From positions 1-64,000 of the forward strand of contig DATCKG010000014.1 in the NCBI GenBank assembly GCA_036562385.1: DNA of 64,000 nucleotides. The letters run 5' to 3'. Every line of letters starts with the position of its first letter. The stretch's first letter is position 1. A program made the position numbers and the translations under genes. The notes under the pieces are model-generated. The model made no database searches. It was not told the origin of the DNA and saw only the letters and a list, made by a program, of their open reading frames with translations. The stretch comes from DATCKG01 sp036562385 (lineage in GTDB: Bacteria > Bacillota > Sulfobacillia > Symbiobacteriales > Symbiobacteriaceae). Below are positions 51,427-59,530 of this stretch, piece after piece.

Positions 51427-51906
51427 CTGCGGATTCGCATCCTGATGGTGGGCAAGATCAAGGAAAAGTACCTGGAGGCGGGGATCGCGGAGTACCGGAA
51501 GCGGCTGGGGCCATATGCCCGGGTGGAGCTTCTGTCTCTGCCGGATGAGCCCATTCCGGAGGGTGCCTCCCCCGCCCAGGAGGAGCAGGTGAAGGTCCGG
51601 GAAGGCGAGCGGCTGCTCCGCCACCTGGACGACGGCACGTACGTCGTCGCTCTGGACCTCCGGGGGAAGAACCTTTCCTCGGAGGAGTTTGCCGCGTTCT
51701 TAGCTGAACGGGAACTGCGGGGGCAGTCCAACCTCACGTTCGTGATCGGGGGCTCCCTGGGCCTGTCCCCGGCGGTGCTGCGGCGGGCGGACTTCAGCCT
51801 CTCCCTGGGGCGGATGACCTTCCCGCACCAGATGGTGCCCCTGATCCTGCTGGAGCAGATCTACCGGGCGTATAAGATCAACCGGGGAGAAAGGTACCAC
51901 AAATAA
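51427..51906 (+). CDS. rlmH: 23S rRNA pseudouridine-1915 N3-methyltransferase RlmH
   Basis: RlmH methylates pseudouridine 1915 of 23S rRNA using SAM. The SPOUT-fold protein has RIRILMVGKIKEKYLEAGIA, the SAM-knot motif FVIGGSLGLS and the C-terminal QMVPLILLEQIYRAYKINRG signature. I propose a CTG start at 51427: GGAGGAG lies exactly 6 bases upstream and it gives 159 residues, the family's usual length. An ATG at 51406 would add seven residues (METEETT) and has no ribosome binding site. Confidence 0.93.
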   Translation: MRIRILMVGKIKEKYLEAGIAEYRKRLGPYARVELLSLPDEPIPEGASPAQEEQVKVREGERLLRHLDDGTYVVALDLRGKNLSSEEFAAFLAERELRGQSNLTFVIGGSLGLSPAVLRRADFSLSLGRMTFPHQMVPLILLEQIYRAYKINRGERYHK

Positions 51907-51971
51907 TCGCGTGGCGCACCCGGATCGAGGCCACCGGAGATAAACCTTGACCCAATGTCGGAGGTTAAAAG

Positions 51972-52451
51972 ATGATCCACATACGCGATGCGACCACAGC
52001 AGATTACGAAGCGATGCTCTCCGTGGCCCGCTCGCTGCCCGAGTGGTTTAACGAGCGGGGGCTCCGGGAAATGGCCAGGGACTTCCTGACCCATCGAGGC
52101 CTTGTGGCCGTCTGCATCCGTGATACAAGCGAAAAAGTCGTGGGCTTCGCGACATGGCTCCAGTCGTCTGACTCACCGGAAGCCAACGTGGCTGAAATCA
52201 CCTGGCTCGGCGTAGCTCGGGAGTTTCAGGGTCAGGGAATCGGGCGGCGGTTAGTTGAAGCCCTGGCAGACCGGTGCCGAAAGGCCGGCTTGTCCGTGCT
52301 CCAGGTCTCCACGCTGGCGGACAGCGTGGACTACGCCCCTTATGTTGGCACCCGCGCCTTTTACCGCAGGCTTGGCTTTCGGGACTGGCGGGTTGACGTT
52401 GCCTATTACGGCCCCGATGAAGACCGACTGGTGCTGCGCAAGGAGTTGTGA
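51972..52451 (+). CDS. GNAT family N-acetyltransferase
   Basis: The 159-residue product is a GNAT acetyltransferase. The acetyl-CoA loop is in the VAREFQGQGIGRRLVEALAD segment (about residues 75-94), followed by the RRLGFRDWRVDV motif B region near the C-terminus. The substrate cannot be inferred. A GGAGGTT site precedes the ATG. It is a stand-alone gene with no evident pathway neighbours. Confidence 0.85.
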   Translation: MIHIRDATTADYEAMLSVARSLPEWFNERGLREMARDFLTHRGLVAVCIRDTSEKVVGFATWLQSSDSPEANVAEITWLGVAREFQGQGIGRRLVEALADRCRKAGLSVLQVSTLADSVDYAPYVGTRAFYRRLGFRDWRVDVAYYGPDEDRLVLRKEL

Positions 52452-52517
52452 CTTGGCGGAGCCGAAAGGCAGCGCCCCTGGCTGCATACCATGGCAAAAA
52501 CGCCGAGGAGGCTCCCC

Positions 52518-53045
52518 ATGCGCCTACGTGCCCTGCTCCTCGCCGGCATGATGGCCAGCCTGGCGGTCGTCCTCCAGACCGCGCCCATCTGGCTGGGGCA
52601 GCCTGTGGGCTTCGCCCTGGCCATCCTTGCGTGCCTCCCCGTGGCTTTTGTCGCCGTTGTCGAGCCGTACGCGGCTGCCCTGGCCCTGCTTGCCGCGGCC
52701 CTGCTCTGTGCGCTTTTCCAGCCGGAGGAGGGCTTGGTATTCGGGCTTGCCAACGGCCCGTTCGGCGTGGCGCTGGGCCTGGCGTTTCGCCGGGGCCACC
52801 ACGGCTGGAGGGCTCCCCTGTTTCCCGCGCTCACTCTGTTCTGCGGGCTGGCGCTGCTTACCTGGGGCGTCGGCTTCGCCGCTCTGGGACCGGACCTGCG
52901 CTCGCTGGGCCTTCCGGTCGCCCTGGTAGCCTGCGCCCTGTTTGCCGTCGCCTGGTCCGCCCTCTTCACGCCGCTGGTCCGGCTGCTCCTCCGGCGGCTT
53001 CGGCCGGTTATGGATGACTGGCTGCGCGCAGATCCGCCCCGATAG
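52518..53045 (+). CDS. Hypothetical membrane protein
   Basis: The 175-residue product has about five or six membrane helices (residues 5-30, 35-60, 62-80, 105-125, 135-160) and ends in a basic cytoplasmic tail. The first helix (AGMMASLAVVLQTAPIWLGQ) and overall plan loosely recall the first block of YybS and ECF-transporter substrate subunits. I cannot assign a family. A CCGAGGAGG site precedes the ATG. It converges with the following beta-propeller gene, 18 bases apart. Confidence 0.6.
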   Translation: MRLRALLLAGMMASLAVVLQTAPIWLGQPVGFALAILACLPVAFVAVVEPYAAALALLAAALLCALFQPEEGLVFGLANGPFGVALGLAFRRGHHGWRAPLFPALTLFCGLALLTWGVGFAALGPDLRSLGLPVALVACALFAVAWSALFTPLVRLLLRRLRPVMDDWLRADPPR

Positions 53046-53063
53046 GCCGGGGCGGATCGCGCT

Positions 53064-54776
53064 TTAGGCCCTGCGGATTCGCCAGAGTGCACCTGTGCCG
53101 GCATGGGGGATGAAGTGGCCCGGGATGGCATCGAGCACGCCGAAGTCCACGAGGTAGAGGCAGCGATCGCGGGGGCAAAACTTGACGTCGATGGGACGCT
53201 CTGGCCAGGCGCCGCCGGTCCCTGGCCTGCGGTTTACGTAGAAGTCACGCACTTGCCCGCTGGCGAGATTGGCGCGCACCACCCGGAAGCCCGGGATCTG
53301 GCTCAGCGCGCGCGGGTCTGTCGTGAGCGGGGCGCCGGCGCCGAACTGGGCGATGAAGACCTGCCCGGCGAAGCCGAACTCCCGCGGGGCGAAATCGAAC
53401 TTCATGCTCGCGCTGTGAGGCGGCAGCCGCAGCAAAGGCTGGCCCGCCAGCGGCGGATGTTCAAGCAGCACAAAGCGCGGCTGCGGCTGGCCTCGCGGGC
53501 GGAAGCGGGGCGCGGTGACGGGCAGGCCGCTGGCAAAGTCGGGCCAGCCGTACCAGCCGCCGCGGTGCACTTCCCAGAGGCTGTCCCAGTCGCCATCGAT
53601 GGGGCGGTTGCCGCGGGCGTCAAAGCCCTGGTTCAGGGCCAGCAGCCGGCCGTCGGGGCTGAACCGGAGGCCGAAGACGTTGCGCAGCCCGTCGGCAAAG
53701 ATCTCCAGTCCCGAGCCGTCGGGCCGGACGCGGTAGAGAACGCCGTTGGCCATCCGGCGACCCCGGATGAGCTCGCCGGGGCGCGCAGGCGTGCCGAAGG
53801 GCTTGAAGGCGCCGGTCCAGGTCTGCTCCCGGCGCGGGTCCGGGGCCAGCCAGTTCAGGTCCCAGTAGTTTTCGCCGACCAGGCGGAGATCCCGCGCCGG
53901 AACGTCGTGCCCGTCCGGCACCTGGGGAAGCCAGCCGAACACGTAGTTGTCCCAGCCCACGACGCCGCTGTTGGTGGCGACGCCCACGCCGAAATAGAGG
54001 TAGCCGTCGGGACCCAGCGCCAGCTCGCTGCCGTAGTGGTCGCCGAACGTGCGCAGCCCGGTCACCAGGCTCTCCGTGCCCTGACCCGGTACGGTCCGCG
54101 CCAGCCTGCCCGAGGGTCCGCCCTCCACGGTATACAGCGCCCCCTGGTGCCAGAGGGCACCGGTGACCGGACCCTGCAGCCCGTCTACCACCACCGAAAG
54201 CCGCGAGCCGTCGACCTTCAGCACCCGGGCGGGGCCTTTGGCCGGGCCGTAGGTGAAGCCGCCCTCGACGACGTAGACGCCGCCTTCGTCGTCAAAGAGT
54301 ACGCCGGTGGGGTAGGTAAGGCCCGAGACGACCTGCTCCAGCACGTATCCCTGCTCCAGGGTAAAGTCGCCCTGGCCTGAGCGCGGGTCCGTCTGCGCGG
54401 CGATGGCCTGAAGCACCCGCGCCTTCTCCGCGGCCACCTCGGCAAGCGGCGCCAGGTTTCCCCCGTCCTCCTCGGGGCCCAGCTGGTACTCGCTTACGGC
54501 CTGATCCGCCAGCTCGGCCAGCTCCGCCACCAGGAGCGCCGGGTCGGGGAAGGCTTCCGGGCTGCCCGCCCTCTCTACGGGGCCTTGTGCGACCTGCCGC
54601 AGGAGGTCGATTTCCCGCTGGTGCAGCGCGAGCGCCTGCCTGGCGAGCTCCCTTCCGGCCGGGCGAGCCAGCTCCGCGACGGCCTGGTAAAGCGGCAGGT
54701 GAAGAAGCGCCCTCTGCAGGTGGCGCCGGAACAGGGATGCGGGGTCTCGGCTGCTCAGTCCGATTCCCTCCTTCAC
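53064..54776 (-). CDS. Glucose/sorbosone dehydrogenase-like beta-propeller with extra N-terminal domain
   Basis: Residues about 150-570 resemble PQQ-dependent sugar dehydrogenase propellers: SGLTYPTGVLFDDEGGVYVV, GDHYGSELALGPDGYLYFGV, the RNVFGLRFSPDGRLLALNQG blade and the WYGWPDFASG segment. The first 125 residues are a Leu/Ala/Glu-rich helical domain I do not recognise. There is no signal peptide. Start uncertain: GTG at 54776 was used; CTG at 54758 sits 7 bases after GGAGGG. It is on the lagging strand. Whether it binds PQQ or is catalytic is not shown. Confidence 0.65.
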   Translation of the reverse strand: MKEGIGLSSRDPASLFRRHLQRALLHLPLYQAVAELARPAGRELARQALALHQREIDLLRQVAQGPVERAGSPEAFPDPALLVAELAELADQAVSEYQLGPEEDGGNLAPLAEVAAEKARVLQAIAAQTDPRSGQGDFTLEQGYVLEQVVSGLTYPTGVLFDDEGGVYVVEGGFTYGPAKGPARVLKVDGSRLSVVVDGLQGPVTGALWHQGALYTVEGGPSGRLARTVPGQGTESLVTGLRTFGDHYGSELALGPDGYLYFGVGVATNSGVVGWDNYVFGWLPQVPDGHDVPARDLRLVGENYWDLNWLAPDPRREQTWTGAFKPFGTPARPGELIRGRRMANGVLYRVRPDGSGLEIFADGLRNVFGLRFSPDGRLLALNQGFDARGNRPIDGDWDSLWEVHRGGWYGWPDFASGLPVTAPRFRPRGQPQPRFVLLEHPPLAGQPLLRLPPHSASMKFDFAPREFGFAGQVFIAQFGAGAPLTTDPRALSQIPGFRVVRANLASGQVRDFYVNRRPGTGGAWPERPIDVKFCPRDRCLYLVDFGVLDAIPGHFIPHAGTGALWRIRRA

Positions 54777-54955
54777 GAGTGAAGCATCCCATTCTTATGA
54801 GCCTGCGCAGACGGGAATACCATCGGAAACCTGGCCGACGACCCGCTGCTTCACGATGGAAGGCGATTGCACGATCGTTACGGTCCGCTCATGTTCCCAC
54901 CCGGTCCTTTCGGTGGGATGGGCACTTATCGGAACGATTCAAGTGTCAAATAAGG

Positions 54956-54993
54956 ATGCGGCTGCCAGCCCGTTCGCAGGCTGACAGCCGCAT
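54956..54993 (-). terminator. Terminator hairpin after the anti-sigma gene
   Basis: ATGCGGCTG plus CAGCC pairs with GGCTG plus CAGCCGCAT around an 8-base loop, followed on the minus strand by CCTTATTTG. It shares its arms with the hairpin upstream of the sigma gene (57107-57141). Confidence 0.75.
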
Positions 54994-55011
54994 TCGTGTG
55001 CAGATCATCCT

Positions 55012-56490
55012 TTACCGCGGATCGTATCCCACCACCGTCCAGATGCCGGTAAAGTCCTGCCGCACCAGCCGCTGCAGGTACACCCGGCTGATGGGGCCGG
55101 TGGGCACTTCCACGATAGCCCGGACACCGGTGGAGTAGGAGACCTCCAGGGCATCCATGTCGGGGAGAACCAGTTCCAGAGACCCCAGATACGACATGGT
55201 CACCATGGTGGGATCCAGCAGGTAGGGCATGTGGCCCGCGTCCACCTGGCGCTGGCTGTTTTCCAGCACGCCCATGTCCACCTGCACCGATACCTCCGGC
55301 TGCTTGGGAAAGTCCGCCTCCGGATCAGGCAACGTCAGGTCCGGCGTGATGCTGCGAGCGATGGATTCCGCCTCCGGCCCGGTGACGGTGATCTCCAGAT
55401 CGCCCTGGCGCCACCGAAGGCTGTTTTCCAGCACCTCCAGGAGCCCGCCGGCCGCCTGGCCCAGGGCGCCGTAGGTGGCCGGGCGGAACGTACCTTCCGC
55501 CTTCCGCTGCACCACGGTGGTGGGCCCGAACTCCATCACCAGCCGGTCCTGGTAAGCGATCATCCGGGTGGGCACCGCCGTCGGCATCACCGGCTCAAAC
55601 CCAAGCCGCTGAGCGGCCTCCGCCGGGGTGGTGACGACCAGACCAGGATCATCCTCCACCACCTGATAGCCCTCGGGCACGATGAAGCTAAAGCGGTCTT
55701 CGTCAAAGGGCTGGTTGATCTCCAGGGTGGTGTAGGTAAAGGTGGTCTGCAGGGCGTTCTGCATCGGCGTGACCAGCTGTACGGGCAGCCCCGTGGCGGT
55801 GTCGACCCAGATCCGGTACGGATCGCCCCCGGGTGGGCTGATCTCCACGATGTCGGCTGTCCGGCCGGCCACGGTGTCCCGGCCCACGACCTTGTGGGGG
55901 TACCGGCGGGCGTTTTCGGCCATGGCCTTCAGATCCAGCTCAAAGCGCAGGGGATCGGGGGCCACCGGCAGGATGGCCACCACCCGGTCCTGCGGGCGGA
56001 CCTGCCACTTCTGCTCGCCGTTGTTGATGGTGAGGGTGCCGTCCTGCATCTGGATGGCGTAGCGGTCGCCTTCCACCCAGACCTCCTGGGTCCGGACCAC
56101 CTCCTCCTCGCCGGCGAGGTTAGCCATCCGCACTTCCAGGACGCCGTGGTACCGATGCACCTGCTCCACCGCCTGGACCATGGCGGCCACCACGTCCCGG
56201 CGCCCCAGGCCGGGCACCAGCACCAGCAGCAGGACGGCGGCCACAGCAGCCAGGCCGGCTCCGGCCCACCACAGGCGACGGCGGCGGCCCTGTTCGCCCC
56301 GAAGGCTGGACAGCAGCCGCTGTTCAAAGTCCGGGGAAGGCTCGGCCGGCTCCTTCAGCGCCTTGACGGTGCGGACGGTGCGGAAGAGGCTCTCCATTTC
56401 CGGGGTGGAGGGTGGTTCAGGCCGCTTCTCCGCGTCGAGGGCATCGATATACTGGTTCAGCTCCTGTTCAGGATCGGGGCGCGACTTCAT
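55012..56490 (-). CDS. Anti-sigma factor with RseB/LolA-like outer domain
   Basis: The 492-residue product is encoded directly after an ECF sigma factor; its ATG overlaps the sigma stop (ATGA), so the two are coupled. It has a cytoplasmic segment of about 72 residues (LNQYIDALDAEKRPEPPSTP), one membrane helix (about 73-95) and a long external domain. The external part (VEQVHRYHGVLEVRMANLAG, then IWVDTATGLPVQLVTPM) resembles MucB/RseB and lipoprotein-sorting folds. So it looks like RseA and RseB functions in one chain. Its signal is unknown. Confidence 0.72.
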   Translation of the reverse strand: MKSRPDPEQELNQYIDALDAEKRPEPPSTPEMESLFRTVRTVKALKEPAEPSPDFEQRLLSSLRGEQGRRRRLWWAGAGLAAVAAVLLLVLVPGLGRRDVVAAMVQAVEQVHRYHGVLEVRMANLAGEEEVVRTQEVWVEGDRYAIQMQDGTLTINNGEQKWQVRPQDRVVAILPVAPDPLRFELDLKAMAENARRYPHKVVGRDTVAGRTADIVEISPPGGDPYRIWVDTATGLPVQLVTPMQNALQTTFTYTTLEINQPFDEDRFSFIVPEGYQVVEDDPGLVVTTPAEAAQRLGFEPVMPTAVPTRMIAYQDRLVMEFGPTTVVQRKAEGTFRPATYGALGQAAGGLLEVLENSLRWRQGDLEITVTGPEAESIARSITPDLTLPDPEADFPKQPEVSVQVDMGVLENSQRQVDAGHMPYLLDPTMVTMSYLGSLELVLPDMDALEVSYSTGVRAIVEVPTGPISRVYLQRLVRQDFTGIWTVVGYDPR

Positions 56491-57047
56491 CGGATTTCCT
56501 CCTTCAGGGCCTGGATGGCCCGGTACTGCAGCGTTCGGACGGCGGCTTCGGTCCGGCCCATCTGCCGGGCGGTTTCGGCCGTGGAAAGGCCTCTGAGGAT
56601 TCGCAGTTCCAGCACCGTCCGGTAATCCGGGTTGAGACGGTCCAGCGCCCGGCGGACGGTGTCCCGCTGCACGATGCCTTCTGCGGCATCCCCGGTGGAC
56701 CGCATGGGCTGCATCAGCGGATGGTTTCGGTCCCGGGCTTTGGCGCTGCGCCACCGGTCCCGGATTACATTCAGGGCCACCGTCTGCAGGTAGGTCACGA
56801 ACTGCCCCGCGGAATAGCTGGCCGGGCGCGCCTTGAGCATGCGGGAATAGGCCTCCTGGGTGATGTCTTCCGCCTCCTCCCTGTTTTGCACTCTGTGGTA
56901 GACAAACCGGTACAACTGCCGCCAGGTCTGTGCGCACAATTGTTCCAGCGCCTTCTGATCGCCGCTGGCTGCCCGCCGGGCGATCTGCTCGTCGATCAAC
57001 ACGGTCACCTGCCTTCTCAGTCGCCGTCCGGCTGCTTCTTCCGTCAT
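56487..57047 (-). CDS. ECF-type RNA polymerase sigma factor
   Basis: This is a group 4 (extracytoplasmic function) sigma factor. Using the ATG at 57047 it has 186 residues, with region 2 (EQLCAQTWRQLYRFVYHRVQ, NREEAEDITQEAYSRMLKAR) and region 4 (LNPDYRTVLELRILRGLSTA, ETARQMGRTEAAVRTLQYRA). No ribosome binding site precedes that ATG; a GTG at 57002 with AGAAGG 9 bases upstream would give 171 residues and may be the true start. It forms a two-gene unit with the anti-sigma factor. Confidence 0.88.
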   Translation of the reverse strand: MTEEAAGRRLRRQVTVLIDEQIARRAASGDQKALEQLCAQTWRQLYRFVYHRVQNREEAEDITQEAYSRMLKARPASYSAGQFVTYLQTVALNVIRDRWRSAKARDRNHPLMQPMRSTGDAAEGIVQRDTVRRALDRLNPDYRTVLELRILRGLSTAETARQMGRTEAAVRTLQYRAIQALKEEIR

Positions 57048-57106
57048 AGGAAACGGGCAAGCCGGCCCCATCTCGCGCCCTTGCTGAAAACGCGTAGCAA
57101 AAAAGC

Positions 57107-57141
57107 CCCCGCGGCTGCCAGTGCGGCTGACAGCCGCGGGG
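57107..57141. terminator. Hairpin upstream of the sigma factor gene
   Basis: CCCCGCGGCTG pairs perfectly with CAGCCGCGGGG, with an inner CAG-CTG. It is followed by TTTT on the plus strand and by GCTTTTTT on the minus strand. It lies between divergent genes, in what would be the sigma factor leader if transcription starts farther upstream. Confidence 0.6.
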
Positions 57142-57239
57142 TTTTCGGCCGGTCCGGTTTTCGTCATAATATGGTAGGCTAAGATTGCCACGGTCCCCGC
57201 AGGTCCATGCTGACGATTTCCCTGAGCAGGGGTGTGGAT

Positions 57240-58400
57240 ATGGGACTTTTCGTGATCCTCCCGCTCATCCTGGCAGTGTACGGCGCAGTCAACTATTACG
57301 TCGGGCTCCGGGGGTGGCAGTGGCTGACTGCCCTGACCGCCGGGGCAGTGCCTTGTCCGCTTTACTGGACGCTGTTTTGGCTCCTGGCCCTTTCCTTTCC
57401 CTTGGCCCGGCTCACCGCGGACCAGCTTCCCCTCCTGGTTTCCGACTGGCTGGTCCGAATCAGCTCCTATTGGATGGCCTTTTTCGTTTGTGCGCTCCTG
57501 GTTCTGCCCTTGTTCGACCTGCTCCGGCTTATGGCCCGCTGGTCAGGCCTCCTGCCGGCAGGGCTGGTGGCCGGCCCGAAACTGGCTCGGCTCTCCGGTC
57601 TGGTGGTCTGCGCGCTGGTGGTGGGGCTGTTTCTGTACGGCACCTGGCGGGCCCGCACCCCTGTGGTGACCGAATACGACCTGACGATTCCCAAGCAGGC
57701 GCCGGGCTATCGGGAGCTGAACGTGGTGCTGGTCTCCGACACCCACCTGGGCGCCATCATCGGCAACCGCCGCATCCGGCAGCTTGTGGAGACGGTCAAC
57801 CGCCTGCAGCCGGATCTGGTTCTGCTGGCCGGAGACATCGTGGACGACTCCTTCCGTCCCTTTGTGGCCTATGACATGCCGGCGGAACTGAGCCGGCTTC
57901 GGGCCCCGCTGGGCGTCTACTCGGTCCTGGGCAATCACGACGCCGGTTCCGAGAACCTGGCGGAGTTCCGGGCGCAGATGGAGCGGGCCGGCATCCGCCT
58001 GCTCGTGGACGAATGGGTGAAGGTGGACGACAGCTTCTACGTGGTGGGGCGCAGCGACGGCTCGTGGCGCCGCTACAGCGGGAGGAAGGAGATTCCCCTC
58101 ACCCAGATCCTGGCGGGGGTGGACCCGTCCCTGCCGATCCTGCTCATGGACCACAAGCCTGACCGCCTGGAGGAGGCGGTGGCTTCTGGGGTGGACCTGC
58201 AGGTTTCGGGCCACACCCACCGGGGCCAGATCTTTCCGGGCAATCTGATCACCCGCCGCATTTTCGAAGTGGACGCGGGCTACCTGCAAAAGGGAAAGAC
58301 GCACTTCATCGTCTCCGTGGGATACGGCACCTGGGGACCGCCCATCCGCATTGGCAACCGGCCGGAGGTGGTTCGGATCCACATCACCTTTTCCGGATAG
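57240..58400 (+). CDS. Membrane-bound metallophosphoesterase (YaeI/YkuE type)
   Basis: The 386-residue product has four or five N-terminal membrane helices (to about residue 140) and a calcineurin-like phosphoesterase domain. Metal ligands are in VSDTHLGA, LAGDIVDD, LGNHDAGSEN, LMDHKPDR and SGHTHRGQIF. Related enzymes act on phospholipid or UDP-diacylglycosamine-type substrates; the substrate here is unknown. ATG chosen from an AGGGGTG site; an upstream ATG lies 11 codons earlier. The gene ends 3 bases from the convergent aldo/keto reductase. Confidence 0.85.
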   Translation: MGLFVILPLILAVYGAVNYYVGLRGWQWLTALTAGAVPCPLYWTLFWLLALSFPLARLTADQLPLLVSDWLVRISSYWMAFFVCALLVLPLFDLLRLMARWSGLLPAGLVAGPKLARLSGLVVCALVVGLFLYGTWRARTPVVTEYDLTIPKQAPGYRELNVVLVSDTHLGAIIGNRRIRQLVETVNRLQPDLVLLAGDIVDDSFRPFVAYDMPAELSRLRAPLGVYSVLGNHDAGSENLAEFRAQMERAGIRLLVDEWVKVDDSFYVVGRSDGSWRRYSGRKEIPLTQILAGVDPSLPILLMDHKPDRLEEAVASGVDLQVSGHTHRGQIFPGNLITRRIFEVDAGYLQKGKTHFIVSVGYGTWGPPIRIGNRPEVVRIHITFSG

Positions 58401-58403
58401 TCG

Positions 58404-59264
58404 CTACAGCATCTCCAGGGGCCGCTTCCGGGTGGGGGCGGGGAAGGCCCGATCCAGGTCGGCCAGGTCCTGCTCTGTAAGCGTCAGGTCCAGGGCTGCC
58501 CGGTTTTCCCGCACGTGCTCCAGCCGGGCCGCCTTGGGAATCACCAGGATGTCGCCCTGCCTGAGCAGCCAGTTGAGCGCCACCTGGGCAGGGGTGGCAC
58601 CATGGCGGCCGGCTACCTCCCGCAGCACCGGATGGTTCAGCAGGCGGCCCTGTTCAATGGGCGAATACGCCATGATGGGGATCTTGCGCTGCCGGCACCA
58701 GGGCAGGAGGTCAAACTCGATCCCCCGGCGGCTCAGGTTGTACAGCACCTGATTGGTGGCCACCGCGGAACCGCCCCGGATGCGAACCAGTTCCTCCATG
58801 TCCTCCGTATCGAAGTTGCTCACACCCCAGTAGCGGATCTTGCCGGCCCGCACCAGCTCCTCAAAGGCCTCCACCGTCTCTTCCAGAGGATAAGAGCCCC
58901 GCCAGTGCAGCAGGTACAGATCGATGTAGTCGGTCCGGAGGCGCCGCAGAGACCGCTCGCAGGCTTGCACGGTGCCCCGCCGGGACGCGTTGGACGGCAG
59001 CACCTTGCTCACCACGAACACCTGGTCCCGGCGGCCGGCGATGGCTTCGGCCACTACTTCCTCGGCACCGCCGTTGGCGTACATCTCCGCCGTGTCGATC
59101 AGCGTCATCCCCAGGTCGATGCCGAGCTGCAGGGCAGCCACCTCCTCCCGGCGGCGGCTGCGGTCCTGGCCCATATACCAGGTCCCCTGACCCAGGATCG
59201 GCACGGGCTGGCCCGCAGGCAGCTTTACGGTAGGGATCGGCGTTTGGGGTGTTGGAACGGTCAT
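58404..59264 (-). CDS. Aldo/keto reductase
   Basis: This NADPH-dependent reductase of 286 residues has a TIM barrel. The catalytic tetrad is visible: Asp and Tyr in DTAEMYANGG, Lys in VVSKVLPSNA and His in YLLHWRGSY. The cofactor site includes VSNFD and IPKAARLEHVRENRAAL. The substrate is unknown. The ATG follows GGGAGG by 9 bases. An inverted repeat lies 24 bases upstream of the start. Confidence 0.92.
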   Translation of the reverse strand: MTVPTPQTPIPTVKLPAGQPVPILGQGTWYMGQDRSRRREEVAALQLGIDLGMTLIDTAEMYANGGAEEVVAEAIAGRRDQVFVVSKVLPSNASRRGTVQACERSLRRLRTDYIDLYLLHWRGSYPLEETVEAFEELVRAGKIRYWGVSNFDTEDMEELVRIRGGSAVATNQVLYNLSRRGIEFDLLPWCRQRKIPIMAYSPIEQGRLLNHPVLREVAGRHGATPAQVALNWLLRQGDILVIPKAARLEHVRENRAALDLTLTEQDLADLDRAFPAPTRKRPLEML

Positions 59265-59287
59265 AGGGCACAACCTCCCGGAATGTT

Positions 59288-59316
59288 GGTTTGTCATTAG
59301 TTTAGCAAAACAAACC
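59288..59316. promoter_or_regulatory. Inverted repeat upstream of the aldo/keto reductase
   Basis: GGTTTGT (59288-59294 as read on either strand) pairs with ACAAACC (59310-59316) across 15 A+T-rich bases, 24 bases before the reductase ATG. It is in the right place for an operator. Confidence 0.4.
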
Positions 59317-59433
59317 AGGAGCGCGGTGGGTGCGGAGGCCGGCACGGGGCTTCATAAGAAAGTCACGGGGGCCCTTGCCGAAAGGGACCGGTCGCGCTAC
59401 GTTATGGGCAAGCGAACTGGCCACTTCAGCCTC

Positions 59434-59463
59434 TTCCCATTCCCAGTGGGAATTGTTTATGCT
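59434..59463 (+). promoter_or_regulatory. Candidate glnS promoter with a perfect palindrome in its spacer
   Basis: TTCCCA and TATGCT are 18 bases apart. The perfect 15-bp palindrome ATTCCCAGTGGGAAT (59439-59453) lies between them, so a bound protein would block or bend the promoter. The promoter match itself is modest. Confidence 0.45.
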
Positions 59464-59530
59464 CGTTACTGTGTAGCAAGGATTACCGAAAGCAGGCTCG
59501 GCTAGACTAAAAAACCAGAGGTGGTCCCTG

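Noticed and set aside
56491..57060. A 190-residue N-terminal extension of the anti-sigma factor.
   Set aside because: This part is the sigma factor gene read in another frame; the ATGA overlap gives the real start of the anti-sigma gene.
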